Assembly: GCA_002399265.1 (NCBI GenBank)
Contig: DHDG01000036.1
Span: 6,585 to 52,262, forward strand
Length of the DNA: 45,678 nt
Direction of reading: 5' to 3'
Source of the DNA: Firmicutes bacterium UBA4882
Lineage (GTDB): Bacteria > Bacillota > UBA4882
Shown here: one piece after another, positions 33,410 to 41,710 of the stretch
Layout of the letters: each line of letters starts with the position of its first letter
Numbering within the stretch: position 1 is the stretch's first letter
Notes under the pieces: model-generated
Told to the model about the DNA's origin: nothing
What the model saw: only the letters and a program-made list of their open reading frames with translations
Databases searched by the model: none
Translations under genes and position numbers: made by a program

Positions 33410-33797
33410 ATGATAAAAACTAATCCTGGTCTATTTTTGTCAATTGTAGTTTTGAGTGCTTTGACCCTTTTCCTTGGGTTGTGCTAATAATCAAATATTT
33501 TCCGGAAGTAAAACCGGCAATGATAATCAGTTTTTGGCAGATTTTGATCTCTTGAATACCACAATTAGTGGCGATATGCCTATATTGGCCGGTGATTCTG
33601 TTGCAGTTACCATTGATATTAAAAAAGGCGATGTGGATATTAAAGTGGCCAATGAAAATGGCACAATTGCATATCAAGTCGATAATGTGCAAACTCGCAA
33701 TTTGATGCTTACCATTAAAACGGCCGGTACTTATACCTTTAACATTACGGGTTATAAAGCAAAAGGGAGCGTTCATTTTAAAAAGGTGTATGAATAA
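33410..33797 (+). pseudogene. Lipoprotein gene interrupted by a frameshift in the signal peptide
   Basis: A good start, ATG 33410 with GCGGAGG at 33395-33401, encodes a signal-peptide-like run (MIKTNPGLFLSIVVLSALTL) but hits stops at 33485. From 33474 the next frame continues as LGCANNQIFSGSKTGNDNQF and about 90 more residues of a beta-rich domain ending in GSVHFKKVYE. One surplus base in the CCCTTTTCC stretch near 33465-33473 would explain this; removing one restores a signal peptide running into LGC, a plausible lipobox. The mature domain (about 100 residues) is of unknown function. It may be a pseudogene, a switchable gene or a sequencing error. Confidence 0.65.
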
Positions 33798-33862
33798 AAT
33801 GAAATCTGAAAAGCCAGGAACCTATATTAATTGGGTTGCTATCATGAAAAGGGAGAATTCGT

Positions 33863-34399
33863 ATGTATGTAAACCTCTATGAGCATGAAGAAACTGCAAA
33901 AAACAAATATGACGGCATACGTCAATACTGCATCGCAGAGAAGGTACCCGAAGATTATTTAAGGGGTTCTATCGGGAGAAAAAGCAGGTTAGCTCCAATG
34001 AAACGGAAGACTAAAATCATGCTTGTTATCGTAGGATTAATTATTACTGCTATGCTGTCCATGTATCTGTCCATGTACACTCAGATGGAACGCGATTTGG
34101 AAAGCCTGGAGTTTTATAAAACCGATTTGAATGCATTGAAAGACGGCATTTATCACGGGGAAGCGGAAACCGCTCTCGTAAAAGTAGTATTAGAGGTTGA
34201 GGCAACTAATCATAAGATTACCGGAATTGATATTCTGAAGCATGACAATGGAATGGGAAAAAAGGCTGAACGAATAACCGAAGATATGATTAGAATGAAC
34301 ACCTATGACGTAGATGCTGTGTCCGGAGCAACTTCTTCCAGCCAAGTCATTAAGAGTGCGGTCAGTAATGCGCTCGCGCATGGAAAAAGAGAACAATAG
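33863..34399 (+). CDS. Membrane-anchored FMN-binding domain protein
   Basis: The 178-residue protein has one membrane helix (about residues 52-70, IMLVIVGLIITAMLSMYLS) followed by an extracellular FMN_bind domain. The flavinylation motif is DAVSGATSS, where the threonine receives FMN covalently from the transferase Ftp (ApbE). Upstream KDGIYHGEAETALVKVVLEV matches the family. Such proteins serve in extracytoplasmic electron transfer. ATG 33863 has AAGGGAG 7 nt upstream, giving a polar 45-residue N-terminal extension before the helix; a start at ATG 34001 would give the usual form but lacks a good ribosome site. No ApbE gene lies in this window. Confidence 0.85.
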   Translation: MYVNLYEHEETAKNKYDGIRQYCIAEKVPEDYLRGSIGRKSRLAPMKRKTKIMLVIVGLIITAMLSMYLSMYTQMERDLESLEFYKTDLNALKDGIYHGEAETALVKVVLEVEATNHKITGIDILKHDNGMGKKAERITEDMIRMNTYDVDAVSGATSSSQVIKSAVSNALAHGKREQ

Positions 34400-34428
34400 C
34401 GCAGCGTACAAATGGAGGGCGAAAAACA

Positions 34429-34734
34429 ATGGAACAAGCGAAAAAACGCGTGCGATTTGACCTGATTATCATTGCCGTGTCTGCGCTGTCATTCATTGCG
34501 ACGATTCTAATCTATCCAAGCCTGCCAGCCAGGATTGCTTACCACTGGAGCGTCGGAGGCAACGTTAAGACGATCGGAAAGTGGGTTGCATTTATTACCG
34601 CGCTGATCCCCGTATTCATTTACTATGTGGCCAAGCTGCGCCTGAAGAAGAACCAAACCGAGGCTTCAAGTTTCTCGATCGCGATGATTTTTGTGGTACT
34701 TAATTGGGTTCTCATCCTTATCGCAAAGGGATAA
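34429..34734 (+). CDS. DUF1648 (SdpI-like) small membrane protein
   Basis: The 101-residue protein has three hydrophobic segments (about residues 10-28, 50-65 and 80-98). The DUF1648 signature lies after the first helix: YPSLPARIAYHWSVGGNV. The domain is found in SdpI-type immunity proteins and in many small membrane proteins without a known role. ATG 34429 has GGAGGG about 9 nt upstream. It is 29 bp after the FMN-binding protein gene and probably shares its transcript. A strong hairpin lies about 75 bp downstream. Confidence 0.8.
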   Translation: MEQAKKRVRFDLIIIAVSALSFIATILIYPSLPARIAYHWSVGGNVKTIGKWVAFITALIPVFIYYVAKLRLKKNQTEASSFSIAMIFVVLNWVLILIAKG

Positions 34735-34807
34735 GCGATGTTTAGGCGGTGTTTAAGCGGTTTTTAAGCGGTTAACGGCCAAATACGTGGCAAGTCCCTC
34801 TTCATAG

Positions 34808-34837
34808 GAGACGGGTGAGCAGATGCTCACCCGTCTC
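34808..34837. terminator. Perfect 13-bp hairpin between convergent genes
   Basis: GAGACGGGTGAGC (34808-34820) pairs perfectly with GCTCACCCGTCTC (34825-34837) around a 4-nt loop. Neither side has a convincing T run, so termination is likely but not certain. It lies between the DUF1648 gene (+) and the DUF2310-like gene (-). Confidence 0.6.
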
Positions 34838-34896
34838 TGCTTAATACAAGCTTTTGCGGCGGTCTTCTTTATTGATCAAGACGTCCGCGTCCGGAT

Positions 34897-35616
34897 CTAG
34901 GAGAGCACCATTTCTTGAAGATACTTATACCTAAAAACCCCAGCTTCTTTCAGACCGACTTTTTTGTGTTTATGAATACCGATTGCTGATTCACTATCCC
35001 CCAAATAATAAAGGAATTCTTTCCCCGTGTTCAGAGCCATCTCGTGGCATAATCTTAAACCCATCTTTGTCAAGGAACTACTGACTGAGTAAAGCATCCT
35101 ATCTGCCTTTTTTCCCATCGAGTAAGAATTTAAATAGATCGCATAATACGAAAGATATTCTCTGGCCCAGTCCAGTAAAGGTTCATAGTTTTCCGCATTT
35201 TTGAGTAAAGGCAGGCGATACAAAGGTACCATTGCTTCACATTTTCCACAAAACACGGGAGCAGACTCATATAAAATGGGATGATGTAGAACATAGAACT
35301 CAGGCGTCCCACAGTTACACGTTGATGCATCAAAAATAGGAGCCACGATTTCGAACTGCGGCTTTGCCCTGCTTTTCTCTAGTAATGCGTTATATGCTTC
35401 CCAACAGGCATCTTTATAGAAAGCTCCATCTAAAGATTCTGGCTCAGCAATTCTGCAATATAGTGTGTAGGCACCTTCAGAGCACCCAACGTCCAAGTAT
35501 TTATTTAGTATTTGTCCATTCTTATAAAGTGCTGCAAAAAAAGAATAGAGAATATGCTCCCAATCGTTTTCTTCAATATTATTCTGGGGGTAAAATGAGT
35601 ATTTGGCGATCTCCAA
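34897..35616 (-). CDS. DUF2310-like zinc-ribbon protein
   Basis: The 239-residue protein resembles DUF2310, described as a Zn-ribbon, possibly nucleic-acid-binding family. A central zinc site is suggested by STCNCGTPEFYVLHHPILYE and PVFCGKCEAMVPLYRLPLL (CxC plus CxxC). The stretch after it (LLDWAREYLSYYAIYLNSYS, then SSSLTKMGLRLCHEMALNTG, EFLYYLGD) also fits. The usual C-terminal CPxCG-type ribbon seems to be missing; the protein ends KEAGVFRYKYLQEMVLS. The start TTG 35616 has GAGGAG about 14 nt upstream, which is weak, so the N-terminus is uncertain. It appears to stand alone. Confidence 0.6.
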   Translation of the reverse strand: MEIAKYSFYPQNNIEENDWEHILYSFFAALYKNGQILNKYLDVGCSEGAYTLYCRIAEPESLDGAFYKDACWEAYNALLEKSRAKPQFEIVAPIFDASTCNCGTPEFYVLHHPILYESAPVFCGKCEAMVPLYRLPLLKNAENYEPLLDWAREYLSYYAIYLNSYSMGKKADRMLYSVSSSLTKMGLRLCHEMALNTGKEFLYYLGDSESAIGIHKHKKVGLKEAGVFRYKYLQEMVLS

Positions 35617-35714
35617 TTGAATGCTTCTCTCCTCTCACAGATAGCACTATAAAAAAGGCGCAGCGGCATTTCCCTAAACTTCCATTTCTCTATTCCATCG
35701 CATTTCCCTTCAAG

Positions 35715-35744
35715 AAAAAACCCTGTCACTATAAAATGACAGGG
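35715..35744 (-). terminator. Terminator of the small membrane protein gene at 35,790-36,101
   Basis: On the minus strand CCCTGTCA (35744-35737) pairs with TGACAGGG (35728-35721), followed by TTTTTT (35720-35715). Confidence 0.85.
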
Positions 35745-35789
35745 CTGGCGTGATCTGAAACAAAACTCTCCGGGTGCCGCGTGACTGTC

Positions 35790-36101
35790 TTATTCTCGAT
35801 CAACCAAAGAAATCTTGATGCCGCCGACGGCCAGGGCGAAAAGGTCATATAATCCTGCTACAACAACTGCGCCCACTCCGGAAAGCAATCCGTAAATGAT
35901 TGACAGGATGATACACCCGACAGCACCACCCCCCAGCGAGACCACTTCGTCCATGGTGCCCAAATCGCGGCCGATATCCCAGAGGGCGTATCCCGCCAAC
36001 AGCAGGACCACATTGGCAATCAACCCGATCACCAAGCCCATTACCAAGAAAAGACGAAACACCGATCCGAGTCCGATGCGCCTTATCTCTACCTTCTTCA
36101 T
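35790..36101 (-). CDS. Small membrane protein, possibly DUF3566-like
   Basis: The 103-residue protein has two long hydrophobic segments (about residues 14-42 and 55-92) separated by a short polar loop (GRDLGTMDEVVSLGGG). The first residues are basic (MKKVEIRRIGLGSVFRLFLV), suggesting a cytoplasmic N-terminus. The shape is like DUF3566 proteins but I am not certain of the family. ATG 36101 has GCGGAGGTG 6 nt upstream. A strong terminator follows, so it is probably a one-gene unit; it lies 73 bp after gatB. Confidence 0.65.
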   Translation of the reverse strand: MKKVEIRRIGLGSVFRLFLVMGLVIGLIANVVLLLAGYALWDIGRDLGTMDEVVSLGGGAVGCIILSIIYGLLSGVGAVVVAGLYDLFALAVGGIKISLVDRE

Positions 36102-36174
36102 AACTGCACCTCCGCTTTGCTTATGGATTCCTCAGAAATATATATGCAAGCAGAGGGCAGAATCTGACTGCAAA

Positions 36175-37629
36175 TTACTTTTTCCCCAAAATAGCCTCTT
36201 TGAGAAGGTCAGTGACCAGCACCGGATTAGCGCGTCCTTTCGTTTCCTTCATGATCTGGCCCACAAAGAAACCGAGCGCTTTATCCCTACCATTGCGATA
36301 ATCCTCAGCTGGACCGGGATTGGCGTCCACCAGGCTATTGATCATGGTTTCCAATGCGCCTTGATCACTGATTTGCATCAATCCACGCGCTTCAACAATG
36401 CTCGCCGGCGCGGTCCCAGAGGCAAACATTTCCTCCAAGACAGTCTTGGCGATCTTGGTGGAGATCTGGCCGTTATCAATCATCGCCAGCAATTCCCCAA
36501 GTTGTTGCGGGCTAAAGCGCAGTTTATCAAATCCGGTTTCCGCCTGATTGTTCAGCCGGGATACCTCGCCCATCAACCAGTTGCTGATCGCTTTGGGATC
36601 TTTATAATACTGCAGTGTTTTGTCAAAGAAATCTGCCATTTCACGGTTGCCACTGATCAGTTCCGCGTCGTAAAGCGGTAGCCCGTACTCCTCAACATAG
36701 CGCCGCCGCTTAATGTCCGGCAATTCTGGCAAGGTGGCTTTAATTTCAGCAATCCAAGCTTGTCCGGGCTCAACCGGTGCCAGGTCAGGTTCCGGGAAAA
36801 AGCGATAATCATGCGCCTCTTCTTTGCTGCGCATCGAAAACGATTCGCCGCGTCCCTCATCCCAGGTACGGGTTTCCCGCGCCACAGTACCGCCGCTATT
36901 CAGTAGTTCGGTCTGGCGCTGGATTTCATACTCCAGAACGTTCACAACCGCGCGGAAAGAGTTCAGGTTTTTGATTTCAGCACGGCGTCCCAGACGGTCG
37001 CTGCCTGCTTCTCGCAGCGAGATATTGACATCACAGCGCAGCGAGCCTTCCTCCATCTTACAGTCGGACACCCCGATATAGAGCAGGACGGTCTTCAGCT
37101 TTTCCAAGTAAGCTTTGGCTTCTTCGACAGAATGCATTTCCGGCTCGCTGATGATTTCAATGAGCGGTATACCGCAGCGATTGAAGTCTTCCAGCGTGAA
37201 AGTAGCTTCCCGGATGGTGGCACCGCCATGGATAGATTTACCGGCTTCTTCTTCCAGTTGAATCTGGGTGATGTGGATCTGTTTTTCGTTGCCATCATCG
37301 GTAACGATATTGACTTGGCCTCCAGTCGCCACCGCCTGGCTCAGTTGGGAAATCTGATAACCCTTCGACAGGTCCGGATAAAAGTAGTTTTTGCGTTCAA
37401 AGACTATGTGTTCAGCAATTTGACAATCAAAAGCCAGCCCCGCACGTATCGCAAATTCGAGGGCCTGTTTATTCAAGACCGGCAGTGTGCCGGGCATGCC
37501 GAGACATCTTGGACATACCAGCGTATTCGGCTCAGCCCCGAACTCCGTAGGGCAGGCGCAAAACAACTTGGTTCTGGTCGCAAGTTCGGCGTGTACTTCC
37601 AAACCAATTACCGGTTCCCAGGTCGTCAT
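36175..37629 (-). CDS. gatB: Asp/Glu-tRNA amidotransferase subunit B
   Basis: The 484-residue protein is GatB, which phosphorylates Asp- or Glu-charged tRNA(Asn/Gln) and couples it to ammonia from GatA. It opens with the signature WEPVIGLEVHAELATRTKLF, followed by cysteines in FCACPTEFGAEPNTLVCPRC that form a zinc site, then DLSKGYQISQ. The C-terminal YqeY-like tail domain (about 330-484) includes GFFVGQIMKETKGRANPVLV. ATG 37629 overlaps the gatA stop by 4 bp (ATGA), so translation is coupled. Presence of GatCAB implies indirect synthesis of Gln-tRNA and/or Asn-tRNA. Confidence 0.97.
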   Translation of the reverse strand: MTTWEPVIGLEVHAELATRTKLFCACPTEFGAEPNTLVCPRCLGMPGTLPVLNKQALEFAIRAGLAFDCQIAEHIVFERKNYFYPDLSKGYQISQLSQAVATGGQVNIVTDDGNEKQIHITQIQLEEEAGKSIHGGATIREATFTLEDFNRCGIPLIEIISEPEMHSVEEAKAYLEKLKTVLLYIGVSDCKMEEGSLRCDVNISLREAGSDRLGRRAEIKNLNSFRAVVNVLEYEIQRQTELLNSGGTVARETRTWDEGRGESFSMRSKEEAHDYRFFPEPDLAPVEPGQAWIAEIKATLPELPDIKRRRYVEEYGLPLYDAELISGNREMADFFDKTLQYYKDPKAISNWLMGEVSRLNNQAETGFDKLRFSPQQLGELLAMIDNGQISTKIAKTVLEEMFASGTAPASIVEARGLMQISDQGALETMINSLVDANPGPAEDYRNGRDKALGFFVGQIMKETKGRANPVLVTDLLKEAILGKK

Positions 37630-39227
37630 CTCCGATCACCTCTCCCCTCGAGCTGCGTATACAAATCACCTTGTGGTTGCAGATGCGTATAGGGTTGCTT
37701 TAACCCGGGCAGCGCCAATTCTTCCTGTAGTGCATAACCGACTCGGAACAGCAGATCCTCTCGCAAGACATTGGCCATCAGCTGCACACTGACCGGCAGG
37801 TATTGCCTACCGCCACCAACCTTCACAAACTTGCATGGCATTGACAGCGCCGGGATACCGGCCAAATTTGCGGTAGCCGTACAGATATCCGACCGGTACA
37901 TGGCCAGCAGATCCTCCGACAGTTCGCCAATTTTAAAAGCTGGTGCGGTGGTTGTCGGTGTCACCAGGACATCATATCTCTTAAAAGCCGCATCGAAATC
38001 GTCCCGGATCAGGCGGCGCACTTTCATGGCCCGCAGATAATAGGCTTCATAATACCCGGAACTAAGCGCGTAAGTACCAATCATAATACGGCGTTTGACC
38101 TCCGGCCCAAAGCCTTCATCACGAGTATTGCAGTACATTTCCATGACGTTAGGCGAGTTGCCGGAACGCCACCCGTAGCGCACCCCATCGTAGCGGGCCA
38201 GGTTGGAACTGGCTTCGGCCGGGGCAATGACGTAATAAACCGGCAAGGCGTACTCAGTATGTGGCATAGTAGTCTCTTCCACGATCGCGCCCATTGCAGA
38301 TAATATGTCCAGGCAATGCCGCACTGCGGCGGCAACCTCTGGTTCGACTCCGGTTTGGAAGTATTCCTTGGGTACCCCCACGCGCAAGCCCCTGATGCCG
38401 TCAACCCCGGCCCCGACAACTGTACCGGTGCCTGCCCCGACCCCGGTCCCAGCGCCGTTCTCCGTCCCTGACAACAACTCGTGGTAAAGGGGCACTGGCG
38501 CATCCAGCGCAGTGGAGTCATTGGCATCATACCCGGAAATGACACTGGACAATAACGCGCAATCAGCAATGTCACGCCCAAAGGTCCCCACTTGATCTAG
38601 CGAAGAGGCAAAGGCGGCCACTCCATAACGCGACACACGGCCATAGGTAGGTTTCAGGCCGACCAGGCCGCAAAAGGCAGCTGGTTGGCGCACGGAGCCT
38701 CCTGTTTCAGTACCCAGTCCGACCGCCGCTGATCCGCAGCGCACTGCCACGGCGGAGCCGCCGCTGGATCCGCCGGGAACACGGGCCGGATCATACGGAT
38801 TCCGCGAAGTAAAATAGCCGGAGTTTTCGGTCGACGATCCCATCGCGAATTCGTCCATATTAGTCTTGCCAATAATAATCGCCCCGGCCTCCCTGAGCTT
38901 TGCGACAACAGTGGCGTCATAGGGTGGCACAAAACCGGCCAGTATTTTTGAACCGCAGGTAGTCTGCACCCCTTTGGTACAAATATTATCTTTCACGGCT
39001 ACCGGCACTCCAGCGAGCGGCAGCTTTTCACCGCCTTTGACAAGCCGATCCGCCACCTCGGCAGCCTGTCGCAGGGCGTCTTCTTGCGTCACGGTGATAT
39101 AAGCATGGTACTCAGGTTCGGTTTCCGCTATTTTCTTCAGAAAGTCCCCGACGATTTCGGTGGGTGACATTTCTCCGCGATTAACAACACGTGCTATTTG
39201 CCGAGCGCTCATCTCATTTGGACGCAT
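37626..39227 (-). CDS. gatA: Asp/Glu-tRNA amidotransferase subunit A
   Basis: The 533-residue amidase releases ammonia from glutamine for tRNA amidation. The Ser-cisSer-Lys triad is visible: K79 in VAVKDN, the cis-serine in PGGSSGGSAVAV (about 151-162) and S178 in TETGGSVRQP. ATG 39227 gives the normal N-terminus (MSARQIARVV follows five residues later), has GGTGGTG just upstream and overlaps the gatC end by 14 bp; a longer in-frame reading to 39374 runs across gatC and is not real. Residues 253-277 are an odd Gly/Thr/Val/Ala insert (GTENGAGTGVGAGTGTVVGA) that I do not expect in GatA; usual length is about 485-490. Confidence 0.95.
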   Translation of the reverse strand: MRPNEMSARQIARVVNRGEMSPTEIVGDFLKKIAETEPEYHAYITVTQEDALRQAAEVADRLVKGGEKLPLAGVPVAVKDNICTKGVQTTCGSKILAGFVPPYDATVVAKLREAGAIIIGKTNMDEFAMGSSTENSGYFTSRNPYDPARVPGGSSGGSAVAVRCGSAAVGLGTETGGSVRQPAAFCGLVGLKPTYGRVSRYGVAAFASSLDQVGTFGRDIADCALLSSVISGYDANDSTALDAPVPLYHELLSGTENGAGTGVGAGTGTVVGAGVDGIRGLRVGVPKEYFQTGVEPEVAAAVRHCLDILSAMGAIVEETTMPHTEYALPVYYVIAPAEASSNLARYDGVRYGWRSGNSPNVMEMYCNTRDEGFGPEVKRRIMIGTYALSSGYYEAYYLRAMKVRRLIRDDFDAAFKRYDVLVTPTTTAPAFKIGELSEDLLAMYRSDICTATANLAGIPALSMPCKFVKVGGGRQYLPVSVQLMANVLREDLLFRVGYALQEELALPGLKQPYTHLQPQGDLYTQLEGRGDRR

Positions 39228-39561
39228 TACTGTCACCACCCTCTCCGTCGTCTGGGGCTTCTCCATCTTGAATGATGCGCGGCACTTTGAAGAAAGCGCC
39301 CTCTTTGTCAGGAGCGTTCCGCATGGCCTCGTCGCGCGACAGCGTCTCGTGCGGGGTGTCATCCCGAAAGACATTGATCATCGGCAGGGCCGTGGTCATT
39401 GGCTCAACGCCGTCGACATTCAACTGCGACAGTTTGTCCACATAAGCGAGAATGTCCTCGATCTGCTCTTGAAATTTCGCGCATTCCTCTGGTTTCAGAT
39501 TTAAGCGGGCCAGTGTTGCCAAATGCCCGATATCGACCTGGCTGCGTCCGTCTGCGCCCAT
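39214..39561 (-). CDS. gatC: Asp/Glu-tRNA amidotransferase subunit C
   Basis: The 115-residue GatC stabilises the GatA-GatB complex. It shows the family pattern DIGHLATLARLNLKPEECAK, then DILAYVDKLSQLNVDGVEPM and RDDTPHETLSRDEAMRNAPD. The acidic C-terminal tail (GEAPDDGEGGDSNASK) is slightly longer than usual. ATG 39561 begins 1 nt after the ligA stop codon; AAGGAAG lies about 11 nt upstream within the ligA end. A TTG at 39600 in frame is unlikely because it lies inside ligA. The block order ligA-gatC-gatA-gatB is tightly packed and probably one operon. Confidence 0.94.
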   Translation of the reverse strand: MGADGRSQVDIGHLATLARLNLKPEECAKFQEQIEDILAYVDKLSQLNVDGVEPMTTALPMINVFRDDTPHETLSRDEAMRNAPDKEGAFFKVPRIIQDGEAPDDGEGGDSNASK

Positions 39562-39562
39562 C

Positions 39563-41683
39563 TTACTCAACACTTCCTTTGTTTTGTAATAATTGTACAA
39601 ATTCTGCTTCGTTCAGTACTCTGATCCCAAGCTCGTTGGCCTTGTCCAGCTTTGAGCCGGCTTCAGTGCCTGCTACGACATAATCCGTCCTTTTGGAGAC
39701 GCTGCCGGAAGCCTTGCCGCCGGCTCGCCGGACGGCTTCTTCCGCCTCACTCCTGGAAAAGCCGGTCAGCGTACCAGTGATCACGAGCGTCTTGCCATCC
39801 AGCGGCAGTGATCCGCCATCCGATGATCGCCGATCTGTATCCGGTAGCTCCATATTGACGCCAACCGCCGCCAATTGATCGATCAAACGCTGGTTTTGCT
39901 CTTGTCCGAAATAACTGTTAATGCTCTCAGCCATGATGGCACCTACTTCCGGAACGGTCTGCAGCTCTTCCGCGGAGGCCTGCTGCAAGCGCTCGAGACT
40001 ACGGAAGTGTTGCGCCAATACGCGGGCCGCCCCTTTACCAACATGCCGGATCCCAAGAGCGTAAATGACTTTGTCTAACCCAGCCTGTTTGCTCTTCTGA
40101 ATGGCGGCCACCAGGTTCTGGGCTGACTTAAGTGCAAACCTGTCCAGCTTAAGCAGATCTTCCACCGTAATGTGATACAGATCGGACGGATCCTCGATGA
40201 GCTGCGCATCAACCAGCTGGTTGACATTCGCTGGGCCAAGGCCGTCAATGTCCATCGCGTCCCGGGAGGCAAAATGGATTAGTCGCTCCCTGAGGCGCGC
40301 CGGGCAAGATTCATTAACGCAGCGGATGACTGCTTCTCCTTCCACCCGGAAAACCGGTTGGTCGCAAACCGGGCAACTCCGGGGCATCGCATATATCCTT
40401 TCCATGCCAGTACGCTTTTCGGTCAAGACCTTGACTACTTCCGGAATGACGTCGCCGGCTTTGTGGATCATCACCCAGTCGCCGATGCGGAGGCCTTTTT
40501 CTTTGATATAATCCTCGTTATGTAGCGCTACTCGGCTGATGGTTGAGCCAGCCACGACGACCGGCCGCAAAATGGCGAGCGGCGTGACTGCCCCGGTGCG
40601 ACCGACATTCACTTCAATGTCAAGTACTTGGGTTTCTTCTTGAACCGCCGGGAATTTAAAGGCAATGTTGGCGCGCGGTGCTTTCGCAGTGTAGCCTAGT
40701 TCCTCCCGGGCGGCAATGGATTGGAGCTTGACCACCAACCCATCAATGTCATAGGAAAGACGGTGGCGCTGATCAATCCAATAATCGCAAGTGTCGATGA
40801 CTTCTTCAATATTGGCACAGACGCGGAAATCGCGGTTGACTGGCAGCCCGAGACCAGCCAGAAATTCCAGCCGCTGCGACTGCGTGCCAGGAATCGTAAG
40901 CTCGTCGCTTTCGGCAACCAAAATGTCATAGAAAAACGCCTTCAACGGACGACCAGCCGTTATTTTAGGATCGAGTTGCCGGAGCGAACCGGCCGCTGCA
41001 TTGCGTGGATTGGCAAACAGCGGCTGGCCTGCTTCTTCGCGTTCCCGGTTGAGAGCGGCGAACTCCTCTTTGGGCATATAGACTTCGCCGCGCACAGACA
41101 GGAGCCGGACTCGGTTATTGATTCGCAACGGAATCGACCGCACGGTCCGGATATTGGCGGTAATATCTTCGCCAGTCAGCCCGTCGCCGCGGGTAGCAGC
41201 TTCCGTCAGCAGCCCGTCGCGATAAGTAAGGGCGACCGTCAGTCCATCTATTTTCAGTTCAACAACATAGGGCGCGGGTGAGGCCGGCCGTACGGGACAA
41301 CTTGAACCGCGACTGGCATCAGTCGTCCCAAGTCCCAGTCCGCGGCGCACCCGGCCGTCAAAAGCCCGCAATTCCTCAGCGCTAAAAGCATTATCCAGGC
41401 TGAGCAGCGGCACCTGGTGCTGCACTGTGCGAAACCCGGTTTTGGGCTGGCCGCTGACACGCTGCGTGGGCGAGGCGGGATCCGCCAAATCCGGATGCTT
41501 TTCCTCCAGGGTGCGTAACTCGCGCATCAGTGTATCATACTCGGCGTCGCCTATTTCAGGAGAATCTTCAACATAGTAAAGCTGATTATGCCTTTCGATG
41601 GCACGACGCAACTCCAGAATGCGTGCGCGCTCTACGGCGTGCTCTGATGCAGCTTGCGATGCTGCTTTGCTTCGATCTTCCAT
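39563..41683 (-). CDS. ligA: NAD-dependent DNA ligase LigA
   Basis: The 706-residue enzyme joins nicks during replication and repair. The domains are: Ia NAD-binding (RHNQLYYVEDSPEIGDAEYD), adenylation with active-site K144 in VELKIDGL, OB fold, a four-cysteine zinc finger (CPVCDQPV and CVNESCPARL), a helix-hairpin-helix region (ALGIRHVGKGAARVLAQHFR) and a C-terminal BRCT domain (KTLVITGTLTGFSRSEAEEA). A Ser/Pro-rich stretch at about 118-137 is a lineage-specific loop. ATG 41683 has GGGG about 8 nt upstream; GTG 41689 is an alternative. It heads the block with gatCAB. Confidence 0.97.
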   Translation of the reverse strand: MEDRSKAASQAASEHAVERARILELRRAIERHNQLYYVEDSPEIGDAEYDTLMRELRTLEEKHPDLADPASPTQRVSGQPKTGFRTVQHQVPLLSLDNAFSAEELRAFDGRVRRGLGLGTTDASRGSSCPVRPASPAPYVVELKIDGLTVALTYRDGLLTEAATRGDGLTGEDITANIRTVRSIPLRINNRVRLLSVRGEVYMPKEEFAALNREREEAGQPLFANPRNAAAGSLRQLDPKITAGRPLKAFFYDILVAESDELTIPGTQSQRLEFLAGLGLPVNRDFRVCANIEEVIDTCDYWIDQRHRLSYDIDGLVVKLQSIAAREELGYTAKAPRANIAFKFPAVQEETQVLDIEVNVGRTGAVTPLAILRPVVVAGSTISRVALHNEDYIKEKGLRIGDWVMIHKAGDVIPEVVKVLTEKRTGMERIYAMPRSCPVCDQPVFRVEGEAVIRCVNESCPARLRERLIHFASRDAMDIDGLGPANVNQLVDAQLIEDPSDLYHITVEDLLKLDRFALKSAQNLVAAIQKSKQAGLDKVIYALGIRHVGKGAARVLAQHFRSLERLQQASAEELQTVPEVGAIMAESINSYFGQEQNQRLIDQLAAVGVNMELPDTDRRSSDGGSLPLDGKTLVITGTLTGFSRSEAEEAVRRAGGKASGSVSKRTDYVVAGTEAGSKLDKANELGIRVLNEAEFVQLLQNKGSVE

Positions 41684-41710
41684 CTTCACACCCCGGTTCC
41701 CCGAATCGTT

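Noticed and set aside
33799..33882. 27-codon open frame between the lipoprotein and FMN-binding genes
   Set aside because: Too short, no known family, and the ribosome site of the next gene lies inside it.
37626..39374. GatA with 49 extra N-terminal residues
   Set aside because: The extension runs through most of gatC in another frame and has no resemblance to GatA; ATG 39,227 is a better start.
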